Positions 8,969-20,634 of a stretch of 64,000 bases of DNA are shown here, in pieces. Under the pieces are notes generated by a model that had not been told where the DNA came from, did not search any database, and saw nothing but the letters and a program-made list of their open reading frames with translations. Position numbers and translations under genes: made by a program. The stretch's first letter is position 1. The number at the start of each line of letters is the position of its first letter. This DNA is from Oreohelix idahoensis (taxonomy: Eukaryota; Mollusca; Gastropoda; Stylommatophora; Oreohelicidae): positions 1-64,000 of the forward strand of contig JAMPIV010017532.1 in NCBI GenBank assembly GCA_024509875.1, in the 5' to 3' direction.

Positions 8969-10610
8969 TTATATGCCCGGACAGTCACGCTTAAGGGTCC
9001 AACAGTAATCTGCCATCATGTGGGCATCCCAAAGTCCCTGGTATCTCTCTTCCATTGTTTTTATATCTTGGTGAAATCTGTCACCTTGCTCCTCACTAAA
9101 GTCGCCAAGATTCTCCGGAAATAAATGTAAATGGTTATGGAGGTAGTGCAATTTTATGCTCATGTTGCATCCAAGTTCACAAAAACTCGACAGCATGTTT
9201 CCAACTATTTCAGAATAATTGTCTGCTTTAAAGTTACCCAGAAAGTTTTGCACAACTAAAACAAATGATGACCAGGCTGTGGACTCTGTTTTGTTCATGA
9301 AATCAATAAAATTTGTATCTTTTATTTACTTTCTAATTTGAGGTCCATCAAAAATTCCAGCTTTAAGTTTGTCTGTGCTCAATTTTGGAAACTTTCTGCA
9401 TAAGTAATTAAAACAGGTACCATCTTTGTTCAGTGCCTCAACAAATTGCTTCATCAAGCCAAGCTTTATATGTTATGGTGGCAGTAGAACTCTTTTTCGA
9501 TCAATGAGAGGCTTATTGACAATATTTTTTTCTCCAACTTTAAATTCATCCCTCAACGGCCACTGTTTCTTTGTCCAGTGCATATCTTTTGCCCTGCTAT
9601 CCCACAAACATATAAAGTATGGATATTGAATCCCATTTGCTGGCCAAGCAAGAAGTTCATCATATTAAGATCTACACAAACCATCCAGATATGTTCTAAA
9701 TACTTCAATTTTTCCAGAACTGTGCTTATTGTAGCATACTCCTCCTTCATTGTAGTAGAATGAGCAATTGGAATTGAGCCATATTTGTTACTATTGTGTA
9801 AGAGAACACCCTTCAAACTTCTTTTAGAGCTGTCAATGAAAAGTCGCCACTCATCTGGTGTATAACTTACACCCATTTTGTTAACAAGACCTCCTACATT
9901 AGTATAAAACATAAGGTTGTTTTCTTTACAAAGAATGGAATAAAACCTTGCTCTTTGCCGCGATAAAATGTAACCTTTGTTTCAGCTGTCAGTAATTTTT
10001 TTCTTTCAATCTTGAAGCCAAAAGTTCTGAAGATTCCTTGGAGAGATATAGATCTCGGATTAGATCATTTAGTTCAAGCTGGTCGAAGCGTTGAGCATCT
10101 GAAAAATCATCTTCGAAATCACTATCACTGTCACTTGTCGTTCCACATGCCACTGCTGTCTCATCTTCTAGCAGGGAATCCGAAATCTGACTGAAATTTG
10201 GAATTGGTATGTCATCTCCGTGTGGAACAGGTCGCCTAGCAGAATCTAAATCTGGATATTTCCACTTTTTGTGATTTTTTTCCATTAATTCTCTTAATAT
10301 TCACAACACAGAAATAACAGTCATCATAGTGGTTCTTGGGCTCTCTCCAAACCATTGGAATTCCAAATTTTAAACATGTTCTTTTCCCACAAGTCCACTG
10401 TCGCAGGTGTTCAACACATGTTTTGCAAACAATATGAGGAGCCCAAGACTTGTCCTGGTCACCTAGTTTTACTTTAAAGTAAGCAAAGTATGCCTTTTTC
10501 ACAAAAACAGTAATATGCTTTCTATGTTCCTCTTTGAAAGTGTACTCTCCACAAATATAACAAAATAAATGCGGTGAAAGAAAACATGCTCTTCTTGAAG
10601 ATGATGCCAT
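8969..10610 (-). pseudogene. Decayed cysteine-rich protein of a widespread metazoan family, role unknown
   Basis: Pieces of one protein line up in order on the minus strand. The N-terminus (10610-10236) has Cys pairs (CYICG, CKTCVEHL, CYFC) that look zinc-binding, with KLGDQDKSWAPHIVC and FGIPMVWREPKNH. Next come an acidic part with RRPVPHGDDIPIP (10285-9989), then EWRLFIDSSKRSLKGVLLHN with NFLLGQQ (9912-9553), then HIKLGLMKQFVEALNKDG (about 9470-9410), and a C-terminus with NFLGNFKADNY and SEEQGDRFHQDI (9298-8969). Frame changes near 10280 and 9910 and in-frame stops at 9473-9475 and 9326-9328 break it. I recall the family as uncharacterised proteins, often multicopy, in cnidarians and arthropods. 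Transposon origin is plausible but unproven. Confidence 0.75.
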
Positions 10611-10800
10611 TCTCTGTTAGAAGTGTAATAAAATAAGTAGCATACTAACATGCATGCAGTGGCTTAAAATCTAAAAAAGGCAATTCTGGGAAGATTCTTG
10701 GAAAACTGAAACTCAGAGTAAACAAGCAGTTTTCTTATGTAAAGGACTAGACAGCAATAGTTTTTTTTTACATAGCCTTATATAGAAAATATTGTAATAA
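10611..10800. other. Spacer
   Basis: No feature supported apart from a T-run near 10760. Confidence 0.4.
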
Positions 10801-10802
10801 TA

Positions 10803-10887
10803 CAGGGTGACCCCAAAAATAAAAACGGACCCGCGCGCGCACAAAAAGTGCGCGCGCGGGCCCGTTTTTTTTTTTTGGGTCGCCCAG
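10803..10887. mobile_element. 85-bp palindromic MITE of mariner type
   Basis: A near-perfect inverted repeat: about 40-bp arms starting CAGGGTGACC and ending GGTCGCCCAG, joined by a 5-A loop. The inner arm is a CG-rich GCGCGCGCAC. TA dinucleotides flank both ends (10801-10802, 10888-10889), the target duplication of Tc1/mariner elements. No coding capacity. The RNA or single strand would fold into one long hairpin. Confidence 0.8.
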
Positions 10888-11039
10888 TATTAATGAAATA
10901 CAAAAATGTCTGTATCTCAAAAACTAGAGCTGCTACAGACAAGTAAATGTGATATTTGGATTGAGCAGGCCTCATTTATGTACAATCCGGAGTAAAATGT
11001 TTGGCACCAAATTTTTTTTTTATTTTAGGGCTGTGTTAT

Positions 11040-11560
11040 TGCAACATTATTCCAAATTATACCTGTTAATTACCTTTATTTATTTATTTACTAATTTATT
11101 TACTGTTCACAGGACTCAAAGTTTCCTCCATTATTTATTTACGAGTACACCCACCAATGATTTTAACCTACCCGTCTATTCTGTGTTTATCGTCTTCCAC
11201 TACACATTACTGGACACAAGTATTTCGGCCTTTATTTGGTCTATACTTGCTGATAGGAAAGTTATATTAGTGATTGCGTCTTTAAACTGTCTGGGTCGAC
11301 CACGGGTCCTGTATACCATAGTTGTGTGAGTGTCATGAGAATGACCTCAGTCAATAATGTACGTTTTTTGGGGTGCAAAATTGGCCGAGCGTCCTTTCAC
11401 GATGTACTGTCACAGCAAGTCGATGGCGCCGTTTGGTTGGTACTAGGTTCGATTCCCGGTAAGCCTATCACTTATATTTTATTTTCTGTTGTCTAGTGTC
11501 ATTCTTTATGTCCAACGAGTACCTGTTAATTACCTTTTTTTAATTTATTTACTAATTTGT
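11040..11560 (+). repeat. SINE-1 unit bounded by direct repeats
   Basis: A tRNA-like B box GGTTCGATTCCCGG at about 11447-11460 is followed by TAAGCC and TTTCTGTTGTCTAGTGT, a tail shared with copies at 23.9, 29.3 and 29.5 kb. The unit is bounded by direct repeats starting ACCTGTTAATTACC at 11061 and 11521. Upstream sequence (11090-11300) is homologous to 23.6-23.75 kb and 24.02-24.08 kb, suggesting a ~460-bp repeating unit rather than a lone SINE. Confidence 0.65.
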
Positions 11561-12853
<1,293 letters not shown>

Positions 12854-14178
12854 TGTTACGTGCAGTCTTTGATATCTTACAATATTATACATTGGTATAC
12901 TTGTTATGTTCGCAAATATTTTGTAAACAAAATAGATATTTTTTAGTGCTTAAGGGAAAGTCATTATTGAGTTACTTCCCTTGAAAGTTGTGCCGTCTCT
13001 TTCGATCGAACTCCGCGGATGAATCCAGTTTTACTGCGATTTATTCTTTGTTTGGGTAGTAATAGATTGTTCTTGCTTCAGAATATCTATGGCCTGAATT
13101 TATGTGTATTGTTTGTCTGTGTAGGACGAATCTGTCTTATATCTGTATATCTTTACATATCTAAGTCGAACTATATGTTCTGTTGTCTCTAGAGAGGTCA
13201 AAGGCTGTTCGGCGGATGTGTCGCGAGAGAGGTGTGTTTTGGCTTCGCCCTGATGATGGGCTGTGTTTTTCTATGTCGGCTTGATGCCGGGAAAAAAGTG
13301 ATCTCAGTGGTTTTTGGGGAAAGTGATAGTCGTCTAGACCTATCGTGTATGCTTTACCCCAGTGTTCATTCTTATTGCCAAGGAATGGCAAAATCATATT
13401 TCTGAAAACCAAGGTAATAAAGATACTCTTTTGAACTCTCGTACGAAGCCACCGTTTTTCGATAGGGATGATTTGTACGTCTGAGAGGATACATCTAACT
13501 AGATGAAAAAAACGATTCTGATTCCTAGCAGCACTATATCCTGTAGAATGCAGTCAATTGTTCATGATCAAATCTACAGAGCAATGAAATGTTTAATGAA
13601 TGACTAACTTTAGGACAGATTCATTATCTGTATCCAAACGTGAGTGACAGCTCACGAGTGAAGCCATCTTGGAACCAAACATGTAGTGACTTTCAAGAAG
13701 AGAAAAGGGATGCCCGTATTATCGCTTGATTAGTCCAGAGATCACTGCTACACATGAGAACCCATTGCTAGCGGTTCAATATAATTATATGGAAAAATCT
13801 GTGCTGGACATTATGTTAAGGAATCTTCGCTAGACGAGATTAGGTCTAGAAGCCATCTTGGATATTGTTTATAATCTGACGTGCTTTGTCAGTAAACTCA
13901 GTTGATATATATATATATATGGGCAATACTGAGTGCTTGGCTACTGACAGTCCATTATACTATTATTCTACATGAGTGCCCATGTAACATAACATTGCAA
14001 GACCATTTATCCACTGTACCATGATGTATTATGCCAACCTGTGATTTGTCACTATCTGTGCTGTCGAGTGTGTACGTCCAATTAAACTTTAGTAAAGGTA
14101 CACAGTCGTTGCTGACCTCTGTCTTCCAGCACACACCCATTACAAGAGGTTGTAATCAGAACACCAGAGAGCTTATCA
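12854..14178 (+). repeat. 5' LTR of element A
   Basis: Near-identical to the 3' LTR over its first ~1250 bp (a few substitutions and indels seen by eye). After CACAGTCGTTG (ending about 14111) it changes to unrelated sequence for 67 bp, then ends GAGAGCTTATCA. It has a short TA tract (about 13904-13920). 13236-13300 holds three adjacent small hairpins: GGCTTCGCC, GCCC-TGATGAT-GGGC and CGGC-TTGAT-GCCG. Confidence 0.75.
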
Positions 14179-15286
14179 ACTGGTGGACCAGCTTTCTGGG
14201 TTTGACCTCGCAGAAGTTCAGAAGTCAACAGATTACCGATACCAGACCGTTTCCTGTGGCTGATACGACACACTTGCAGTATTGGTTTGCTCTTTGTCAA
14301 CACTTCGTCACGTGACCTGTCAAGTGAATGCAGTATGTAGGTCAGCGTTGTTGACATTTTTACATTAGACATTACAGAGTTTCACAGAACAGTTGGATCA
14401 ATTCTTGTCAATGTTAACAGGAAGACAGTATTATTGAACTAAGAAGTCCTATTTTCATCGATGGATCTTCTTGTTTTCTATATATGAACTTTAATATTTA
14501 AGGCCAGAATATATATTTCAATAAAGTCGCAGTTTCTTTATTTTCCATGAATAACTTTGCCATTACTGTAAAACTGAGCCTATTTTGCAACACATTACAC
14601 ACATGATATATGTATTTATGATATGTTACATGTTATTTGTTTGTATAGTATGTTAGTTTATATGTCAGCGGGTTGTGTTTAAGGTTGGGCGGCGTCCTCA
14701 CAACAGAATATCCCACGTCATAGAGGGTCCGTTGTGGGCGTTTTCTATAGGTGCAATTTTCTTGATTGAAAATTTGCTGCGACAACTGTTGCTTTTGTGT
14801 TAGCTGTGAAGTCTGTAATTATTGTTATTTTTGTAATATTTCTTTGTTCTTTAGTTTTGTTTTGATTTGTTTGTAATTTGTTGGTCTAACCTTTTCTATC
14901 TTTCAGTTCTATTCACAATTTATATTCATATATTGTGACGTCATTTGTGTTGTTATTCTTTGCAGATTCAGTGATTATTTTCATTGATTTCCCTATTTGA
15001 TTTATTTTGATTTCTGCAAACGTTCTTGTATTGTCAGTCCTATTTGTACTTTATGTATTCTGTTGGTTGACATATGTTTTATATAGGTATATTTCATAAG
15101 ACACAATTGCCTGTGCACTGCACTTGGATTATGGTATAAACCAGTACCTGATTATTATTACTATTATACAAGACCTTATTAAGGCTTGTGACCCACAGAT
15201 ATTGGGATAGTATACTGATTAATCAAGTCATTAAGAACTTGTGGTATTATTATTGGTTCAGGTGATTAGTATTATTGTTAGACATC
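14179..15286 (+). other. Leader of element A
   Basis: About 1.1 kb between the 5' LTR and the Gag ATG. It begins with the possible primer binding site and holds no open frame of note. The sequence is AT-rich and becomes T-rich towards 14.8-15.1 kb. Confidence 0.5.
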
Positions 15287-18200
15287 ATGTCTACATTAGA
15301 ATACTTCATTACACAAGGGAAAGCCCTTGATAAGACTGGTCAACAATTAGAACAATGGGCAGTTGCTCAATATGACAAAGCATTAGCTGCAGAAGAGAGA
15401 AAAGCTCTGGCCGAAGAGGAAAGATTAGAAAGAGAAGCTGAGGCTGCTGCAGAACAAAAGAAATTGCAGTTGCAAGCGGAGGAAAGGAGATTTGAAGCTG
15501 AACAAAAAAAATTAGAAAGAGAAGCTGCTGCTGAACAAAAAAGAGTAGACAGGGAAGCTGAACAAAAAAGATTAGACAGTGAAGCTGAACAAAAAAGATT
15601 AGACAGGGAAGCTGAACAAAAAAGATTAGACAGAGAGGCTGAAGAAAAAAAAGCAATAAGAGAACATGAATTTGAGTTAGAGAAATTGAGATTGACAAGT
15701 ATGAGTAATGTTAATCAGGCATCTAGTGGTAATGGTAAACCTTCTACTTACAAGGTTAAGGTTCCACCGTTCAATCAGTCCAGTGACGATATTACATTCT
15801 GGCTGGATAGATTTGAACGTTCTTGTCGTACACATAATGTGGATAAATCACAATACGCTAATCAATTATCAGAAAACTTGAAAGGTGAATCTTTGACTAG
15901 ATTATGCCTTGTAGGAGAAGCAGATAAGGATAATTATGATGTCATTAGGGCGGCTTTGATAAAAAAATATCAGCTAAGTGAGGAAGGCTATCGCCTTTTA
16001 TTTAAGACGATGGTGCCTGAGACGGGTGTAGAATTCTCAGAATTCACTGCAAAGGCACGTCTCACAGTTGATCGTTGGATTGAGCTTTCCAAAACAGAAA
16101 AAACGTATGAAGGACTTATGGATTTGTTGCTCAGAGATAAGATTATGTCATGTGTGAACAAACCTTTCCTTGAATTTATACATGAGCGTAAACCCAAATC
16201 TCTAAAAGAAATGGAAGAATATTGTTCCCAATATGTCACTGCACACCCCGACGTGACTTTTGGCAACACTAAGATTAAGGAGAGTATGCCAGTTGCTTCA
16301 GCAACACCATACAATCCCAATTATTCACACAGATTTCAGGGACCTCAAAACAGATTTGATAAAAAAGGTAACCATAATAGTTATCAAAACCAAGGTAACC
16401 AATCATTTCAGGGTTCTTCTTCAAAGAACTGGAGACGAGCTGATAGCTCTCGACACAGGGGTGGTCATAATTATAGGAATTTCCGTAGAGGAAGTAATTA
16501 TAGAAACTATCAGGGTTATCCGTCTTGGAGTCAACAAGATCATAATTACAGAGATACTCATTATAATGAATATGATAATGGTAACCAAGGGAACTATGAC
16601 TCAAACCCAAATAGGGGTTACAATAGAGGTAACAATAACTACAGAGGTGATAATAACCGAGGTAGATCTCAAAACAAAAGACATAAACCACATTTTCAGG
16701 CAAACTCTGCACAACAAGAGTCCCATGAAGCCTATAAACAGAGTAAAGATAATAATGATGCTAGTAATATGGCATGTGCCGCTTTTGATTTTGGGAGAGC
16801 ATCTCAGTGCCCCCAATGCAAAACGTTATTTGAGCCAACCACAGTGTCTACTTTAAGCTGTGGCCATCCTCTTCCTGCTCTTCCGGCATCAGTCGCGCAT
16901 GATGGAAGAGGTTCTCTTGTCTTACATAAGGGTTTAGTGAATAACAATCCAGTCTCTGTGCTATTTGATTCTGGATGCACCACAATTGGTGTTAGGCAGT
17001 CACTCGTAGATCCTTCCCGTGCCACTGGACAAGTAGTCAAATGTGTAACATTTGGCGGCACATTAGAGAAATACTCTACTGCTATCATTAGGATTGCTAC
17101 TCCTTTCTTTACAGGAGATGTACACGCATGTCTTCTTCCGAATCCGATCGCTGACCTCATCATCGGTCGCATTCATGGAGTCAAAGAATGCACTCCGCAA
17201 CAAATTTCCACGTGGGAAAGGCAAAACATGCAGATTGCTAACGCTGTAGTCACTAGAGCTCAGGCTCTTAATATGCCTCAAACTTCATCTACTGAAGATA
17301 ATGAAGTGCATAACCAAGATAATCCCTTGGTAATTTCTCGTGACTCGTTTATAAAACAGCAAGAAGATGATCCCACTCTGAAGAAATTCTTCATTCTTGC
17401 AACTAAAGGTGATCCGAATAAAGACACAAGTCGTAAATCGTGGATTACAAAGAAGAATGGCGTACTTGTACGTATGGTTCAAGACTCCATTACGTCAAGT
17501 CATTCTCAAATCCTGGTTCCCAAGAATTTGAGAGTTAAAATTTTGCAGCACGCTCACGACTCTCAGTGTGCTGGACACATGGGTTTTTCCCGTACTAAGT
17601 CAAGAGTCCTTGCGGCTTTCTTTTGGCCATTGGTAAACAAGGACATACGGATTTATTGTCGATCTTGTAAAGTATGTCAGGAAGTTAAATCCAAAGGTCC
17701 ACGGCATGCTGCACCCATTCAGGCGGCGGACATTCCTATTCGGCCGTTTCAAAAAATGGCCATAGACATTATTGGTCCATTTAAGATCAAGTCTGCCAGA
17801 GGACATCAGTTTATCTTGACGTGTGTTGATATGTGCACACGTTGGCCAGAGGCTATTCCTCTGAAGAGCATTACTACTGCTGATATTGCAGATGCTCTTT
17901 GGCTTATATTTTCTCGTCTGGGGTTCCCCGGAGAGATATTGTCAGACCATGGCACCCAACTAATATCAGATACCATGTCTCAAGTAATGTCTACTCTGCA
18001 GATAGATAGATCTTTAAGTAGTATCTACCATCCAATGTCTAATGGTATGGTCGAACGCCTTAATAGAACACTTAAAAACTTACTGGGGAAGATAACTGAG
18101 GATCATCCTCAAGACTGGGACAGAGTTTTACCTGCGGCCCTCTTCGCTTACAGAGAGGTACCCAATGAACATACAGGATTTTCTCCCTTTGAACTCGTCT

Positions 18201-20149
18201 TTGGCGCGCGTCCGCGTGGCCCTATGTCGTTGCTTCACGATCTCATAACATCTGACAATATTGACGATGACACAAAGTCATCCTACGAATATGTCATCGC
18301 GTTGAGACAAAAGATTATCGAAGCATGCAAATTAGCAACTTCTTCTTCTGAATTTGCGAAACAGAAGGCAAGGCAATTTGCCAATAAGAAGAGATGCTTA
18401 CGACAACTTTGTCCTGGTGACAAAGCATTTGTATTACTACCTTGTAGGGAAAACAGATTACTTATTTCTTGGAAAGGTCCGTACGATATAATATCGAAAA
18501 TTTCCGATGTCGACTATATTGTCGATATTGATGGGAAGCATAAAACCTTCCACATCAATATGCTTACTGAATTCCATGAACGTCCGGATTATTTGCAACC
18601 CATTTTCCAAGCAACGGACAATTCTCCAGTACAACATGGTCATTACTCATCACTGTCCGTGATACAGGATGAGGAAACAAGTTTTTCAGATGTAAATCTT
18701 CCTCTTCCAATGATCCCACTTCATTCTAGTGAATCATGGAAGAACGTTACTGTCTCTCCTGATTTGTCTCTAGGAGAACAGCGACAAGTTTCAACTATGT
18801 TGCAAACATTTCAGGATGTACTCACTGACATCCCTGGACAAACGAATGTCATTGAACATGACATTGTTCTAACTGACCATACTCCTATTAGGGTTAGACC
18901 TTATCCTATACCTATACATTTTCAAGCACAGGTCGAGAAAGAGTTGGATGAGATGATAGATTTGAAAATAATCGAACCATCCACCTCTGCATATTCTTCG
19001 CCGATGGTTATTGTGCGTAAAAAAGACAATAACATACGTCTTTGCGTTGACTATCGAAAATTGAATCAAGTAACGAAGTTCGATGCCGAACCTATGCCTT
19101 TACTGGAAGAGCTACTTACTCGACTCTCCAAATCTCATTTTTTCACTAAACTTGATTTGTCTAAAGGATATTGGCAAGTTCCTTTATCTGAACGCGCCAA
19201 ACCTCTCACGGCTTTTTCAACACCTAGAGGTTTGTTCCAATGGAATTTTATGCCTTTCGGTCTTATGAACGCACCAGCTACATTCGTACGCATGATGCGC
19301 CGAATCCTATCTTATCGGTCAGATGTCATTGCATATCTAGACGACATCTGTCTTTTCAGCGATACTTGGGAAGATCACTATTCAGGGTTAGATGAATTGC
19401 TGTCTACTTTGCGTGAGCACAACCTGACAGCGAAACCCTCTAAAGCCTATATTGGTTTTAGCGAAATTTCTTTCCTAGGCCACCGAGTTGGTCATGGTTT
19501 CCTAAAGACAGAGGACCATAATACTAGTAAGATACTTAACATCTCAATCCCTAAGACTAAAAAACAGGTGAGAAGTCTGTTAGGTCTTATTCAATTTTAT
19601 GGCAGATTCATTCAGAATCTATCCTCTATCATGGCACCTCTTTCAACACTTCTAAAGAAAGGTTCGCCTAATGTGGTCCACTGGTCTCAGGAATGCCAAT
19701 GCTCTCTGGATAAGATTAAAACATTGTTTTCAACACCACCTATTTTAGTGCTACCCACTAAAGATAAGACATTCGTTCTTCGTAGTGACGCTTCATCCAC
19801 TGGGATTGGAGCGGCACTAATGCAAGAGTACTCTGGAACTCTGCATCCTGTAATGTATATTTCCAGAAAACTTAATGCGGCAGAAAGGAATTATTCGGTT
19901 TTAGACCGTGAGCTATTAGCTATGGTTTGGTCGATCCTCAAACTACAGAGATTCCTTCTAGGCGCACATTTCATAGTAGAAACCGACCAAAAAGCTCTTA
20001 CTGCTATACAGAGTAAGAATTTGAAGAGCTCGAGGTCTACTCGATATGCAATTGCTCTTCAACCTTTTCATTTCTCTGTGCGAGCTATTCGTGGATCAGA
20101 TAATGTGATGGCAGACATTCTGTCAAGATGCCCACATGATTCCACATAA
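15287..20149 (+). CDS. Gag-protease-integrase-RT-RNase H polyprotein (gmr1-like)
   Basis: One frame of 1620 residues from ATG 15287; the open frame reaches 12 nt further upstream without an ATG. Residues ~25-140 are a charged coiled coil with repeats of the EAEQKRLDR type. Gag core follows (~150-320), then a Gly/Asn/Arg/Tyr-rich stretch and a Cys/His cluster (CPQC ... CGH) instead of a CCHC knuckle. Protease: LFDSGCTT (DSG 561-563) and LIIGRIHG. Integrase: zinc finger with H757, H764 and CKVC, catalytic D827, D887, E923 (35 residues between the last two), then a GPY/F-like WKGPYDI. RT comes next: LDLSKGYWQV, MPFGLMNAP and YLDD 1350-1353. Then RNase H: SDASSTGIGAAL, DRELLAMVW, ETDQKAL and MADILSR. 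Integrase before RT is the order of gmr1-type Ty3 elements. No env. All catalytic residues are intact. Confidence 0.93.
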   Translation: MSTLEYFITQGKALDKTGQQLEQWAVAQYDKALAAEERKALAEEERLEREAEAAAEQKKLQLQAEERRFEAEQKKLEREAAAEQKRVDREAEQKRLDSEAEQKRLDREAEQKRLDREAEEKKAIREHEFELEKLRLTSMSNVNQASSGNGKPSTYKVKVPPFNQSSDDITFWLDRFERSCRTHNVDKSQYANQLSENLKGESLTRLCLVGEADKDNYDVIRAALIKKYQLSEEGYRLLFKTMVPETGVEFSEFTAKARLTVDRWIELSKTEKTYEGLMDLLLRDKIMSCVNKPFLEFIHERKPKSLKEMEEYCSQYVTAHPDVTFGNTKIKESMPVASATPYNPNYSHRFQGPQNRFDKKGNHNSYQNQGNQSFQGSSSKNWRRADSSRHRGGHNYRNFRRGSNYRNYQGYPSWSQQDHNYRDTHYNEYDNGNQGNYDSNPNRGYNRGNNNYRGDNNRGRSQNKRHKPHFQANSAQQESHEAYKQSKDNNDASNMACAAFDFGRASQCPQCKTLFEPTTVSTLSCGHPLPALPASVAHDGRGSLVLHKGLVNNNPVSVLFDSGCTTIGVRQSLVDPSRATGQVVKCVTFGGTLEKYSTAIIRIATPFFTGDVHACLLPNPIADLIIGRIHGVKECTPQQISTWERQNMQIANAVVTRAQALNMPQTSSTEDNEVHNQDNPLVISRDSFIKQQEDDPTLKKFFILATKGDPNKDTSRKSWITKKNGVLVRMVQDSITSSHSQILVPKNLRVKILQHAHDSQCAGHMGFSRTKSRVLAAFFWPLVNKDIRIYCRSCKVCQEVKSKGPRHAAPIQAADIPIRPFQKMAIDIIGPFKIKSARGHQFILTCVDMCTRWPEAIPLKSITTADIADALWLIFSRLGFPGEILSDHGTQLISDTMSQVMSTLQIDRSLSSIYHPMSNGMVERLNRTLKNLLGKITEDHPQDWDRVLPAALFAYREVPNEHTGFSPFELVFGARPRGPMSLLHDLITSDNIDDDTKSSYEYVIALRQKIIEACKLATSSSEFAKQKARQFANKKRCLRQLCPGDKAFVLLPCRENRLLISWKGPYDIISKISDVDYIVDIDGKHKTFHINMLTEFHERPDYLQPIFQATDNSPVQHGHYSSLSVIQDEETSFSDVNLPLPMIPLHSSESWKNVTVSPDLSLGEQRQVSTMLQTFQDVLTDIPGQTNVIEHDIVLTDHTPIRVRPYPIPIHFQAQVEKELDEMIDLKIIEPSTSAYSSPMVIVRKKDNNIRLCVDYRKLNQVTKFDAEPMPLLEELLTRLSKSHFFTKLDLSKGYWQVPLSERAKPLTAFSTPRGLFQWNFMPFGLMNAPATFVRMMRRILSYRSDVIAYLDDICLFSDTWEDHYSGLDELLSTLREHNLTAKPSKAYIGFSEISFLGHRVGHGFLKTEDHNTSKILNISIPKTKKQVRSLLGLIQFYGRFIQNLSSIMAPLSTLLKKGSPNVVHWSQECQCSLDKIKTLFSTPPILVLPTKDKTFVLRSDASSTGIGAALMQEYSGTLHPVMYISRKLNAAERNYSVLDRELLAMVWSILKLQRFLLGAHFIVETDQKALTAIQSKNLKSSRSTRYAIALQPFHFSVRAIRGSDNVMADILSRCPHDST

Positions 20150-20634
20150 CTATTAGGGCTTAGACTTCTTGATATGTCTAGTTCTATAGTAGTTCCTTTT
20201 CTATATCATGATAGATACACATTTGTAATTTAATAATATAATGATTGTATCACTACATAGCGGTTCATTGATGTTTATTCACCGCTGTGCTTTGATGATT
20301 TTTTTCTTCATAAATCATAAATTTAAGATATCTAATACGAAATGATGATATGAATTTTTTAGGCATTGTGTAATTGCCAGAATTGTATTATACTTTGATG
20401 ACACCTTCCTGGAAAAATATACTTGTAGAGAAATAATTTCTCTCAGTTTATGAGACACATTCTCACCAGTCGCTCCATAAGTCGACTTAGCCTCATATTA
20501 GGCGTTATATGTATTCCTGATATTTTCATCTGCGCATTATTCATGCGTTGTGAGCCTATTGTACGTTGCTCCTAGATGTATTTCAAAAAAAAAAAAATGT
20601 TCCATTTTTTTTTTCCCGGGAGGTGTGGTAAGAC
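20150..20634 (+). other. 3' untranslated part of element A with polypurine tract
   Basis: 485 bp without an open frame. Contains an A-run (about 20585-20597), a T-run, and the purine-rich GGGAGGTGTGGTAAGAC immediately before the 3' LTR, the expected plus-strand primer. Confidence 0.6.

Noticed and set aside
13248..13300. CTGATGATGGGC considered as a hammerhead ribozyme core
   Set aside because: CTGATGA is present but no stem II and GAAA in workable positions; it fits a simple hairpin loop better.
16260..16856. 198-residue overlapping frame within the element A Gag
   Set aside because: Ile/Thr-rich shadow of the Gly/Asn/Tyr-rich Gag linker in another frame.
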